Shown: in pieces, positions 26,070-33,739 of the stretch
Layout: every line of letters begins with the position of its first letter
Numbering within the stretch: position 1 is the stretch's first letter
Assembly: GCF_000980885.2 (NCBI RefSeq)
Contig: NZ_LBDA02000053.1
Span: 1-64,000, forward strand
Direction: 5' to 3'
Source: Streptomyces malaysiense
Lineage (GTDB): Bacteria; Actinomycetota; Actinomycetes; Streptomycetales; Streptomycetaceae
DNA: 64,000 nt
Made by a program: the position numbers and the translations under genes
The notes under the pieces: model-generated
The model's input: the letters and a program-made list of their open reading frames with translations, nothing else
Told to the model about the DNA's origin: nothing
Database searches by the model: none

Positions 26070-26867
26070 TCAGGCCGCCTTGGCCCGTCCCTTGCGGTAG
26101 AGCACGGCGCCCGCGATCAACGCGCCCGCCCCGGCCGGCAGCGCCAGACCCAGCGGCAGCTCACTGCCGGTGTGGGCGAGTTCGCCGGTGGTCGGGGACG
26201 CCGGGGAGCCCTGCGGCACGTGCACCTGCTGGGCCGGCGGGGTCGCCGGGGTGCCCGGCTGGTGCGGCGTACCCGGCTGGGTCGGCGTGCCCGGGTTGGT
26301 AGGCGTGCCGGGCTGAGTCGGCGTACCCGGCTGAGTCGGGTGGCCAGGGTGACCCGGGTGACCGGGGTGACCGGGGTGACCGGGGTGGCCAGGGTGACTC
26401 GGCGGGCTGGTGTGGCCGCCGCCCGGCGGGGTGCCGTGCGTCCCGCCGCCGTTGGAGCAGTGGTTGCCCGTGGCGGGGTTGCCCACGCCGACGACGTCGA
26501 CGCTGTTGCCGCACGCGTTCACCGGGACGTCGATCGGCACCTGGACGGTGTTGCCCGATCCCACGCCCGGCGAGCCGGAGGTGTGTCCGCCGGCGTGCGA
26601 GCCGCCGGAGCCGCCGTGGCCTCCGCCGGTGTTGGCGCAGGCGTTGCCCATCGCCGGATTGAGCAGCCCGACGACGTTGACGGTGTTGCCGCAGACGTTC
26701 ACCGGAATGTGGACCGGCACCTGCACGGTGTTGCCGGACACGACGCCGGGCGAGCCGGTGGCGGCGCCGGACGCGCCCGCGTCCGCGTGTGCCATACCGG
26801 TCGCGGCGGCGAGTACCCCGGTCGCCGCCGCCATGGTCATCAGACCTTTACGGGTTCCTTGTCGCAT
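26070..26867 (-). CDS. chpC: Long chaplin ChpC-like, sortase-anchored
   Basis: A 265-residue secreted surface protein for aerial hyphae and spores. A signal peptide spans about residues 1-28 (ends AHADA). Two chaplin domains follow: about 35-78 (SPGVVSGNTVQVPVHIPVNV with Cys pair in VCGN and NACAN) and about 98-138 (Cys pair in ACGN and NHCSN). Next is a low-complexity linker of His-Pro-Gly and Thr-Gln-Pro-Gly-Thr-Pro repeats, then the sorting signal LAHTG (about 231-235), a hydrophobic span and a basic tail (YRKGRAKAA). LAXTG signals are processed by class E sortase in Streptomyces. Chaplins form amyloid films that lower surface tension. It lies downstream of chpH, as chpC lies next to chpH in S. 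coelicolor. Confidence 0.92.
   Translation of the reverse strand: MRQGTRKGLMTMAAATGVLAAATGMAHADAGASGAATGSPGVVSGNTVQVPVHIPVNVCGNTVNVVGLLNPAMGNACANTGGGHGGSGGSHAGGHTSGSPGVGSGNTVQVPIDVPVNACGNSVDVVGVGNPATGNHCSNGGGTHGTPPGGGHTSPPSHPGHPGHPGHPGHPGHPGHPTQPGTPTQPGTPTNPGTPTQPGTPHQPGTPATPPAQQVHVPQGSPASPTTGELAHTGSELPLGLALPAGAGALIAGAVLYRKGRAKAA
26251..26397. repeat. Tandem repeats coding for the chpC linker
   Basis: From 26341 to 26397 a 9-bp unit (GTGACCGGG and variants, coding for His-Pro-Gly) is repeated about six times. From 26251 to 26340 an 18-bp unit (coding for Thr-Gln-Pro-Gly-Thr-Pro) is repeated about five times. Such arrays change copy number between strains and lengthen or shorten the cell-wall spacer. 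Confidence 0.85.
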
Positions 26868-26917
26868 TGCTGCGTACCCCCCTGCCTTCGCTTGCCTTCA
26901 CTGTCTGGAAAAGGCCG

Positions 26918-26956
26918 GTCGGCCTCGGAGCGCATGGCGCACGCTCCGAGGCCGAC
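26918..26956 (-). terminator. Terminator of chpH
   Basis: Perfect 15-bp arms GTCGGCCTCGGAGCG (26918-26932) and CGCTCCGAGGCCGAC (26942-26956) with a nine-base loop, 51-89 bp past the chpH stop and upstream of chpC. Confidence 0.8.
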
Positions 26957-27006
26957 GGCTGAAAGAAGACGTCCCTCGGGGTGGAAAGCCCCGTGGGAAA
27001 CCGGTG

Positions 27007-27240
27007 TCAGCTGTTGACGCAGGCGTTGCCGAAGGCGGGGTTCAGGATCCCGATCACGTCGATCGTGTCGCCGCACACGCTCACCGGAACGTGCACGGGC
27101 ACCTGGATGACGTTGCCGGAGACGACACCCGGGGAGTGCAGGGCGGCACCCTGGGCACCGGAGTCGGCGACGGCCAGGCCCGCGCCCGCGAGAACCAGCC
27201 CACCGGTGGCAGCCGCGGCAGCGACGACCTTCTTGATCAT
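27007..27240 (-). CDS. chpH: Short chaplin ChpH-like
   Basis: A 77-residue secreted hydrophobic protein with one chaplin domain. The signal peptide is about residues 1-26 (MIKKVVAAAAATGG, ends AVADS). The mature part is about 51 residues: SPGVVSGNVIQVPVHVPVSV, Cys in VCGDTIDVIG, and a second Cys in GNACVNS at the C-terminus. These two cysteines and the amyloid-prone core are conserved in short chaplins, which assemble at the air-water interface. The ATG at 27240 follows GAGGAGG; an upstream in-frame ATG at 27288 lies outside the conserved protein and lacks a ribosome binding site. The leader folds over its own ribosome binding site (27245-27302). Confidence 0.94.
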   Translation of the reverse strand: MIKKVVAAAAATGGLVLAGAGLAVADSGAQGAALHSPGVVSGNVIQVPVHVPVSVCGDTIDVIGILNPAFGNACVNS

Positions 27241-27244
27241 TGTT

Positions 27245-27302
27245 CCTCCTCGTTGGCAAAGCGACCCCAAGGTGCGGGGTCGCATCACCTGTAACGAGGA
27301 GG
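27245..27302 (-). promoter_or_regulatory. chpH leader: nested helices that cover the ribosome binding site
   Basis: In the chpH RNA sense, CCTCCTCGTT (27302-27293) is perfectly complementary to AACGAGGAGG (27254-27245), which contains the chpH Shine-Dalgarno sequence four bases before ATG. Enclosed between them is a perfect 8-bp hairpin, GCGACCCC (27283-27276) with GGGGTCGC (27268-27261) around GCACCTT. The enclosed joints are ACAGGTGAT and TTTGCC. This looks like a translational control element (thermosensor, ligand or protein-binding leader). A simpler reading of the inner hairpin is the terminator of the upstream M20 peptidase gene. Confidence 0.65.
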
Positions 27303-27403
27303 GAGTAATGGAGCTACGAGCTTATGGTCGCATTCACCCTTCTCAGTCGATCCCGAACGCCCGGCCGAAATCGCGGCGTCCGGGCCCGAACCGCCGCGGC
27401 CGC

Positions 27404-28729
27404 TCAGGACGCGTCGATGAACCGGTCGAGCACCCGCACGCCGAACCGGAGGCCGTCCACCGGCACCCGCTCGTCCACGCCGTGGAACATGCCGGCGAAG
27501 TCCAGCTCCGGCGGCAGCTTCAGCGGTGCGAAACCGAAGCCGCGGATGCCGAGGTCGTCGAAGGACTTGGCGTCGGTGCCGCCGGAGAGCATGTACGGGA
27601 CCGCCTTGGCGATGGGGTCCTCGGCGAGCAGCGCGGACTGCATGGCCTCGACCAGCGCCCCGTCGAAGCTGGTCTCCACGGCCTTGTCGGCGTGCACGTC
27701 CTCGCGGCGCACACGCGGGCCGAGCAGCCGGTCCAGGTCGCCGAGGAACTCGTCCTCGTACCCGGGCAGGAAGCGGCCGTCGATGTGCGCGGTGGCCTCG
27801 CCGGGGATGACGTTGACCTTGTAGCCGGCGTTCAGCTGCGTCGGGTTGGCGGTGTTGCTCAGGGTCGCGCCGATCAGTTTGGCGATGCCGCCGAGCTTGG
27901 CGACGGTCGCCTCCATGTCCTCGGGGTCCAGCTCCGTGCCGAGCGCGTCGCCCAGTTCGTCGAGGAAGGCCCGGGTGGTCTTGGTGACCCGCACCGGGAA
28001 CCTGTGGCGGCCGACGCGGGCGACCGCCTCGGACAGCTCGGTGATGGCGTTGTCGCGGTGGATCATGGAGCCGTGCCCGGCGGTGCCGGCCACGGTGAGC
28101 TTCATCCAGTGCATGCCCTTCTCGGCCGTCTGGATCAGATAGAGCCGCCGCCGCTCGTTCACGGTGAAGGAGAAGCCACCGACCTCGCTGATCGCCTCGG
28201 TGACGCCCTCGAACAGCTCGGGGTGGTGATCGACCAGGTGGCGGGCGCCGAAGGTGCCGCCCGCCTCCTCGTCGGCGAGGAAGGCGACGACGATGTCGCG
28301 CGGGGGCCGCCGGCCGCCGCGCAGCCGGTCGCGCACGACCGCGAGGGTCATGGCGTCCATGTCCTTCATGTCGACCGCCCCGCGCCCCCACACGCACCCG
28401 TCGGCGATCTCGCCGGAGAAGGGGTGGTGGGTCCAGTCGTCGGCGTTGGCCGGTACGACGTCCAGGTGGCCGTGGATCAGCAGGGCGGGCCGGGAGGGGT
28501 CCTCCCCCGCGATGCGGGCCACGGTGGAGGCGCGGCCGGGGTGGGACTCGTGGATCTCGGGCTCCAGGCCGACCTCCGCCAGCTTCTCGGCGACCCACTC
28601 GGCGGCCTGCCGCTCGCCGGGCCCGGAGTGGTCGCCGTAGTTGCTGGTGTCGAACCGGATCAGGTCGCGGCAGAGGTCCACGACCTCGTCCTCACCGGTG
28701 ACGCCCTGGGTCGTGTCCTTCTCGCTCAC
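27404..28729 (-). CDS. M20-family metallopeptidase
   Basis: A 441-residue zinc-dependent M20 (ArgE/DapE/ACY1/carboxypeptidase G2-type) hydrolase. Metal ligands: His and Asp in LLIHGHLDVVPA, the bridging Asp in GRGAVDMKDMDA, the catalytic Glu pair in FLADEEAGGTFGA, and the final His in MFHGVDERVPVDGL. A dimerisation domain interrupts the catalytic domain at about residues 195-330. Likely cleaves a dipeptide, N-acyl amino acid or related amide; substrate unknown. It lies upstream of chpH on the same strand with a 163-bp gap. Start GTG at 28729. Confidence 0.93.
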   Translation of the reverse strand: MSEKDTTQGVTGEDEVVDLCRDLIRFDTSNYGDHSGPGERQAAEWVAEKLAEVGLEPEIHESHPGRASTVARIAGEDPSRPALLIHGHLDVVPANADDWTHHPFSGEIADGCVWGRGAVDMKDMDAMTLAVVRDRLRGGRRPPRDIVVAFLADEEAGGTFGARHLVDHHPELFEGVTEAISEVGGFSFTVNERRRLYLIQTAEKGMHWMKLTVAGTAGHGSMIHRDNAITELSEAVARVGRHRFPVRVTKTTRAFLDELGDALGTELDPEDMEATVAKLGGIAKLIGATLSNTANPTQLNAGYKVNVIPGEATAHIDGRFLPGYEDEFLGDLDRLLGPRVRREDVHADKAVETSFDGALVEAMQSALLAEDPIAKAVPYMLSGGTDAKSFDDLGIRGFGFAPLKLPPELDFAGMFHGVDERVPVDGLRFGVRVLDRFIDAS

Positions 28730-28941
28730 GCTGCTTCCTCCCGCTTCCCTGCTGGTGGGTCCCCCTCATCCTCTCTCCGGGCCCGGCCCCGGCCCAAGAC
28801 CGGTCCCGGCCCGTCGCACGCCGTTCACGCCCGCCCGCCCCGGACCGGGGGTGATCAGCCACCCCCGAAAGCCTGGTAATGTTTCCTCTGTCGCCGCGAG
28901 GGAAACCCCGCCGAGGGAGAACCGCGCACGACAGACACCTT

Positions 28942-29029
28942 GTCCGGGTGGCGGAATGGCAGACGCGCTAGCTTGAGGTGCTAGTGCCCTTTATCGGGCG
29001 TGGGGGTTCAAGTCCCCCCTCGGACACCA
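28942..29029 (+). tRNA. tRNA-Leu (anticodon GAG), CCA encoded
   Basis: Class II tRNA. The acceptor stem GTCCGGG (28942-28948) pairs with CTCGGAC (29019-29025), with one G-T pair; discriminator A and encoded CCA at 29027-29029. The anticodon stem CTAGC / GCTAG encloses loop TTGAGGT, giving anticodon GAG (reads CUC and CUU). The long variable arm TGCCC-TTTA-TCGGGCG and T arm GGGGG-TTCAAGT-CCCCC are typical of tRNA-Leu. Confidence 0.97.
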
Positions 29030-29032
29030 GTG

Positions 29033-29058
29033 AAGGCCCCCGCTCTGCGGGGGCCTTT
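29033..29058 (+). terminator. tRNA-Leu terminator
   Basis: Arms AAGGCCCCCGC (29033-29043) and GCGGGGGCCTT (29047-29057) with a three-base loop, ending in TTT. Confidence 0.88.
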
Positions 29059-29096
29059 CGCGTGCCCGGAGGCGGCCGGGTTTTTAGACTTGGGGT

Positions 29097-30821
29097 GTGG
29101 CCCGGGTCAACGACGAGGTCGAGGCGATCCTGCGGGAGTACGCCGATCTCATCGCGATCACCGGAGGTGACGCGTTCAAGGCGCGTGCCTACGAGAAGGC
29201 GGCGCGTGCCGTCGGGGGGTATCCGGCCGATGTCTCGAAGCTGGACGAGCGGGGGCTGCGGGAGATCCCGAACGTGGGGCGGTCGATCGCCGACAAGGTG
29301 ATCGAGTACCTGCGGACCGGGAGGATGGCGGCCGTCGAGGAGCGGCGGGCCAGGATTCCCGCCGGGGTGCGGGAGCTGATCACCGTCCCGACGCTCGGGC
29401 CGAAGAAGGCGCTGCGGCTGTACGAGGACCTGCACATCTCCTCGGTGGGCGAGCTGGCCGCGGCGATCGAGGCGGACCGGCTGGCCGATCTCAGGGGGTT
29501 CGGGGAGAAGACGCAGGACAACATCCGGCACGGGATCGAACTGCTGCGGCGGGCCGGGGCGCGGGTGCCGCTGGCGCTCGCGCTGGACACCGCCGAGGAG
29601 ATCGTGGGCGCGCTGTCCGCGGTGACGGGGTGCGGGCGGTGCGCGTACGCGGGGTCGCTGCGGCGGATGCGGGAGACCGTCGGGGATCTGGACGTCCTGG
29701 TGGCGGCGGAGAAGTCGGGGCCGTTCATGGCGGCGCTGTGCGAGCTGCCGGGCACGGCCGAGGTGATCGCGCGGGGCACGAAGAAGACGTCGGTGCGCAC
29801 CGGCAAGGGGCTCCAGGTGGATCTGCGGGTGCTGCCCCCGAGGTCGTGGGGCGCGGGCCTGCAGTACTTCACCGGGTCCAAGGCGCACAACATCCGCACC
29901 CGCACGATCGCCGTGCACCGGGGGCTGAAGCTGTCGGAGTACGGCGTGTTCGACGTGGAGAGCGGGGAGTCCGTGGCCTCGCGCACCGAGGAGGAGGTGT
30001 ACGCGAGTCTCGGGCTGCCGTGGATCGTGCCGACGCTGCGGGAGGACCGCGGGGAGATCGAGGCGGGGCTGCGCGGGGAGCTGCCGCGGGTGGTGACCGA
30101 GCGGGACGTCCGCGGTGATCTGCACACCCACACGGATCTCACCGACGGCCTCGCGTCCCTGGACGCCATGGTGGAGGCGGCGGCGAGGCGCGGGTACGCG
30201 TACTACGCGGTGACCGATCACGCGCCGGACCTGTACATGCAGCGGATGACGGACGAGAAGATCCTGGCCCAGCGGGAGCGGCTGCGGGAGCTGGACGGGA
30301 CGCATCGGCGGATGCGGCTGCTGCACGGTACGGAGCTGAACATCGGGCCGGACGGCGGGCTCGACTGGCCGGACGAGTTCCTGGCCGGTTTCGATCTGTG
30401 CGTGGCCTCGCTGCACTCGCACTTCGACCTCGGCCGCGAGGCGATGACCCGGCGGCTGGTGCGGGCGGTGGAGAACCCGTACGTGAACGTCCTCGGGCAT
30501 CCCACGACCCGGTTGATCGGCCGCCGGGCGGGGGTGGACGCGGACTGGGACGAGGTGTTCGCGGTCTGCGCGGCGACCGGGACCGCGCTGGAGGTCAACG
30601 CCCAGCCGGACCGGCTGGACCTCGGGGACGAGGACATCCTGCGGGCGCGGGCGCACGGGGTGCGGTTCGCGGTGGACACCGACGCGCACTCGGTGCCGCA
30701 ACTGGCGCAGCTGCGGTACGGCGTGGGCACCGCCCAGCGCGGCTGGCTGACCCCGGACGAGGTGATCAACACCTGGCCGCTGACCCGGCTGCGGCGGTTT
30801 CTGCGCAAGGGCGGGCGCTGA
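29097..30821 (+). CDS. polX: Family X DNA polymerase / PHP phosphoesterase PolX
   Basis: A 574-residue two-part DNA repair enzyme. Residues 1-320 form a family X polymerase: the 8-kDa and helix-hairpin-helix parts (LREIPNVGRSIADKVIEYL, LRGFGEKTQDNIRHGIELL), the palm with YAGSLRRMRETVGDLDVLV (metal Asp pair) and GLQVDLRVL (third Asp), and LQYFTGSKAHNIRTR. Residues about 335-570 form a PHP domain with RGDLHTHTDLTDG, YYAVTDHA, LHGTELNIG, SLHSHF, LGHPTTR and DTDAHS, the metal-binding residues of the 3'-5' exonuclease. The GTG at 29097 is six bases after TAGACT, suggesting leaderless transcription. Predicted role: gap-filling base-excision repair. Confidence 0.94.
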   Translation: MARVNDEVEAILREYADLIAITGGDAFKARAYEKAARAVGGYPADVSKLDERGLREIPNVGRSIADKVIEYLRTGRMAAVEERRARIPAGVRELITVPTLGPKKALRLYEDLHISSVGELAAAIEADRLADLRGFGEKTQDNIRHGIELLRRAGARVPLALALDTAEEIVGALSAVTGCGRCAYAGSLRRMRETVGDLDVLVAAEKSGPFMAALCELPGTAEVIARGTKKTSVRTGKGLQVDLRVLPPRSWGAGLQYFTGSKAHNIRTRTIAVHRGLKLSEYGVFDVESGESVASRTEEEVYASLGLPWIVPTLREDRGEIEAGLRGELPRVVTERDVRGDLHTHTDLTDGLASLDAMVEAAARRGYAYYAVTDHAPDLYMQRMTDEKILAQRERLRELDGTHRRMRLLHGTELNIGPDGGLDWPDEFLAGFDLCVASLHSHFDLGREAMTRRLVRAVENPYVNVLGHPTTRLIGRRAGVDADWDEVFAVCAATGTALEVNAQPDRLDLGDEDILRARAHGVRFAVDTDAHSVPQLAQLRYGVGTAQRGWLTPDEVINTWPLTRLRRFLRKGGR

Positions 30822-30857
30822 GCCTCACCGGTGCTGAGCCTCACCGGGCGGTGGGCC

Positions 30858-31949
30858 TCACCGGGCGGTGACGACGAGCGTGCCGTCGGGGCCTTCGTCG
30901 ACACGGGTGCCCCCGGCCCGCCGGTCGAGGGCCGCCCGCAGCCAGGCGGTGTCCTCGGGCCCGGCGCGTTCCAGCCGCATCCGGCGGGCCCGGTAGGGCA
31001 GCAGCCTGAGCGCGGCCAGCCGGCCGCTGCCGGGGTCGAGGAGGGCCAGGTGGAGCAGCCGGAGGTCGTCGCGGTAGCGGTCGTGGCCGCCGATGCCCTC
31101 GTAGTCGTTCACCAGGTCCCCGCAGCCGTACAGGATCAGCCGGTCCCGGTGGATCTCCGGTGGGCGGGGGTGGTGCGAGGAGTGGCCGTGGACGATGTCG
31201 GCGCCGGCGTCGATCAGCGCGTGGGCGAGGCGGGTCTCGGCGCGGGAGATGCCGAGGCCCCAGTTGGGGCCCCAGTGGAGGGAGGCGACGACGAGGTCGC
31301 CGGGGCGGCGGACGGGGCGGAGGCGGTCCGCGAGGTCGTCCGCCGCGCCCGCGGGGAGCAGCGCGACCCCGGGGCGGCCGGCGGTGGCGGCCCAGTCGGG
31401 CGGGATGCCGCTGGACGGCAGGCCGTAGGCGAGGACGAGGAGGCGGCCGCCGGTGCGCAGCGGGACGCACGCGGGGCGCCGGGCGGCTTCGGCGTCGCGG
31501 CCCGCGCCCGCCGTGCGCAGTCCCGCCGCCGCCAGGGACTCCAGCGTCTCCGCGAGGCCGCGGGGGCCGAAGTCGAGGACGTGGTTGTTGGCGAGGACGC
31601 AGACGTCGGGACGGGCGGCGGTGAGACAGGGCAGGTTGGCGGGATGCATGCGGTAGTGGACGGCCTTGCCGGGGGCGAAGTCGCCGTCCGCGGTGACGGC
31701 GGTCTCCAGGTTGAGCACCCGGACGTCCGGCGTGGCCAGCGCGGCCAGCGCCTCGCCCCAGGGCCAGTCGTAGCCGACGGGGCGGGGGACGGGGCCGTTC
31801 GCGGCCTCGGCGAGGGCGACGTAGGCGCGGGCGTCCTTGACGTAGTCCTCCCGCAGGGCCGGGTCGCCGGGGTGCGGGAGGATCTGGTCGATCCCCCTGC
31901 CGAGCATGACGTCCCCGGCGAGGCACACCGAGACGGGGTCCCCGGACAT
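30858..31949 (-). CDS. CapA-family (poly-gamma-glutamate biosynthesis-like) metallophosphatase protein
   Basis: A 363-residue protein of the PGA_cap/CapA family, a calcineurin-like phosphoesterase fold. Motifs: VCLAGDVMLGRGID at the N-terminus (Asp, metal site), RVLNLETAVTADG, VCVLANNHVLDFGPRGLAET, LVVASLHWGPNWG and ADIVHGHSSHHPRP, then LILYGCGDLVNDYEG. CapA proteins take part in poly-gamma-glutamate or related capsule assembly in Bacillus, but many actinobacterial members stand outside such operons and are uncharacterised. No capB or capC lies nearby. Four bp downstream of the phosphoribosyltransferase-hydrolase gene, so probably co-transcribed. Confidence 0.88.
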   Translation of the reverse strand: MSGDPVSVCLAGDVMLGRGIDQILPHPGDPALREDYVKDARAYVALAEAANGPVPRPVGYDWPWGEALAALATPDVRVLNLETAVTADGDFAPGKAVHYRMHPANLPCLTAARPDVCVLANNHVLDFGPRGLAETLESLAAAGLRTAGAGRDAEAARRPACVPLRTGGRLLVLAYGLPSSGIPPDWAATAGRPGVALLPAGAADDLADRLRPVRRPGDLVVASLHWGPNWGLGISRAETRLAHALIDAGADIVHGHSSHHPRPPEIHRDRLILYGCGDLVNDYEGIGGHDRYRDDLRLLHLALLDPGSGRLAALRLLPYRARRMRLERAGPEDTAWLRAALDRRAGGTRVDEGPDGTLVVTAR

Positions 31950-31953
31950 GGCC

Positions 31954-33264
31954 CTAGACGTGCGCGGGTGCCATGTGGTCCGTGAACCAGTCGCGGGCCA
32001 GTTCGGTCACCCGTTCCAGCGTGCCCGGTTCCTCGAAGAGGTGGGTGGCGCCGGGGACGGTCTCCAGCCGGTTCTCGCAGCGCAGCCGGGTCTGCGCGTC
32101 CCGGTTGAGGTCGAGGACGAGCGGGTCGGCGCCGCCGACGATCAGCAGGGTGGGCGCGGTGACCTCGGGGAGCCGGGGGCCGGCGAGGTCGGGGCGGCCG
32201 CCCCGGGAGACGACGGCGGCGGGCTGCCCCTCGGCCGCGGCCCACAGGGCGGCGGCGGCGCCGGTGCTGGCGCCGAAGTAGCCGACGGCGAGGCCGGACG
32301 TCGCGGGCTCGGCGCGCAGCCAGTGGGTGGCGGCGAGCAGCCGGCCGGCCAGCAGCGGGATGTCGAAGACGTTGTCGCGGTCCTGTGCCTCCGCGTCGGT
32401 GAGCAGGTCGAACAGCAGGATGCCGAGCCCGGCGCGGCGCAGGCCCTCGGCGACCTGCCGGTTGCGGGGGCTGTGCCGGCTGCTGCCGCTGCCGTGCGCG
32501 AAGGCGACGACTCCGGTGGCGCCCTCGGGCACGGCCAGGTTCCCGCCCAGCCGTACGGCACCGGCCGGCACGGTCACCTCCCGCTCGGCGCCGGCCGGTC
32601 CGGCGGCCTCCGGTCCGGGGCTCGTACGACGCCGCCGTGCCCGGCGCAGACACGCCGTGACCTCCGCCTCCCCGGTCTGTGCGAAGTCGTCGTAGAACTG
32701 CCCGACGGCGGCGAAGTCCCAGGGTGTCTCCAGGCAGACGACGTCGTCGGCGTCGCCGCCGAGACGGTGGGCGAGGTCGCGGGGGGCGACGGGGACCGCG
32801 AGCACGATGCGGGCGGCGCCGCGGGCGCGGGCGACCCGGCAGGCGACGCGGGCGGTGGAGCCGGTGGCCACGCCGTCGTCCACGATGACGGCGGTGCGGC
32901 CGGCGAGCGGGACGGAGGGGCGCTCGCCCCGGTAGCGTTCGGCGCGTTCGGCGAGCACCCGGCGCTCGCGCTCCTCGACCCGGGCGAGTTCGTCCTCGCG
33001 CACGCCGGTGCCGCGCAGCACGTCGGCGTTGAGCACCCGCACGCCGTCCTCGCCGATCGCGCCCATCGCCAGTTCGGGCTGGTAGGGCACCCCGAGCTTG
33101 CGCACGAGGCAGACGTCCAGCGGGGCGTCCAGGGCCTCGGCGACCTCGGCGGCCACCGGCACTCCCCCGCGCGGCAGCCCGAGCACCACCACGTCCCGGC
33201 CCCGCAGCTCCGCGAGGCGGGCGCCGAGCCTGCGCCCCGCCTCCACCCGGTCGGCGAACGGCAT
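31954..33264 (-). CDS. Phosphoribosyltransferase fused to alpha/beta hydrolase
   Basis: A two-domain protein of about 436 residues. The N-terminal half (about 1-215) is a type I phosphoribosyltransferase: VVVLGLPRGGVPVAAEVAEA, VRKLGVPYQPELAMGAIGED, and the PRPP loop AVIVDDGVATGSTA. The C-terminal half (about 225-436) is a dienelactone-hydrolase-like alpha/beta hydrolase: GVVAFAHGSGSSRHSPRN, nucleophile Ser in YFGASTGAAAAL, acid in LIVGGADPLV, and His in VPGATHLFEEPG. The ATG at 33264 has GAGGTG at good spacing; a GTG at 33273 is an alternative. Substrates of both halves are unknown. Middle gene of a three-gene operon. Confidence 0.88.
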   Translation of the reverse strand: MPFADRVEAGRRLGARLAELRGRDVVVLGLPRGGVPVAAEVAEALDAPLDVCLVRKLGVPYQPELAMGAIGEDGVRVLNADVLRGTGVREDELARVEERERRVLAERAERYRGERPSVPLAGRTAVIVDDGVATGSTARVACRVARARGAARIVLAVPVAPRDLAHRLGGDADDVVCLETPWDFAAVGQFYDDFAQTGEAEVTACLRRARRRRTSPGPEAAGPAGAEREVTVPAGAVRLGGNLAVPEGATGVVAFAHGSGSSRHSPRNRQVAEGLRRAGLGILLFDLLTDAEAQDRDNVFDIPLLAGRLLAATHWLRAEPATSGLAVGYFGASTGAAAALWAAAEGQPAAVVSRGGRPDLAGPRLPEVTAPTLLIVGGADPLVLDLNRDAQTRLRCENRLETVPGATHLFEEPGTLERVTELARDWFTDHMAPAHV

Positions 33265-33274
33265 GGTGGTCACC

Positions 33275-33589
33275 TCACTCCCGGGGCAGCCAGAGCGGAG
33301 TGGGGCGCTCCGTGTCGGCCGCGCCGAGCGCCCGCATGTCGCCGTTGGCGGCGCGCACCAGCAGTCGGCCCATGGCGATCAGGGCGCGTCCGGCGGCGAG
33401 TTCGTCGCCGATCTCGGGTATGTCGCGGTCGTACGGGTTGCGGCGGGCCTCGGCGTGGCTCTCCAGGACGTTGTCCCCGGTGTCCAGGACGATCCGGGCC
33501 GTGGTGTCCGGGTCGTGCTCGGACAGGTACAGGTTCAGCCGCCACTCCTTGACGGCCGGCGGGTGATGGCTGCTCACGGGTCGGGTCAT
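33275..33589 (-). CDS. DUF1876 domain protein
   Basis: A 104-residue small protein with the DUF1876 core: VKEWRLNLYLSEHDPDTTAR, VLDTGDNVLESHAEARRNPY, then IPEIGDELAAGRALIAMGRL. The family has a dsRBD-like alpha/beta fold and no proven function. ATG at 33589, with GAGGAGGAGG nine or so bases upstream. Stop lies next to the phosphoribosyltransferase-hydrolase start, so it heads that operon. Confidence 0.85.
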   Translation of the reverse strand: MTRPVSSHHPPAVKEWRLNLYLSEHDPDTTARIVLDTGDNVLESHAEARRNPYDRDIPEIGDELAAGRALIAMGRLLVRAANGDMRALGAADTERPTPLWLPRE

Positions 33590-33739
33590 CGTCCGTGCCT
33601 CCTCCTCGCGGCGCGGGCCCCGGGCGCGTCGGGCCGTGCGTCCGCCGCGGGTCCGCCCGTTCTCCACTGTGCACCCGTCCGGCGGCGCACGCCTCCCCTG
33701 CCCGGGACCCGGTGCGCCCGCCCCGGCACAATGGGGCGC

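Noticed and set aside
26868-26917. SD-sequestering leader for chpC like that of chpH
   Set aside because: I looked for a complement to the chpC ribosome binding region and found none; only a GAAGGCA direct repeat is there.
30858-31949. Poly-gamma-glutamate capsule locus
   Set aside because: Only a CapA-like gene is present; capB, capC and the rest are absent.
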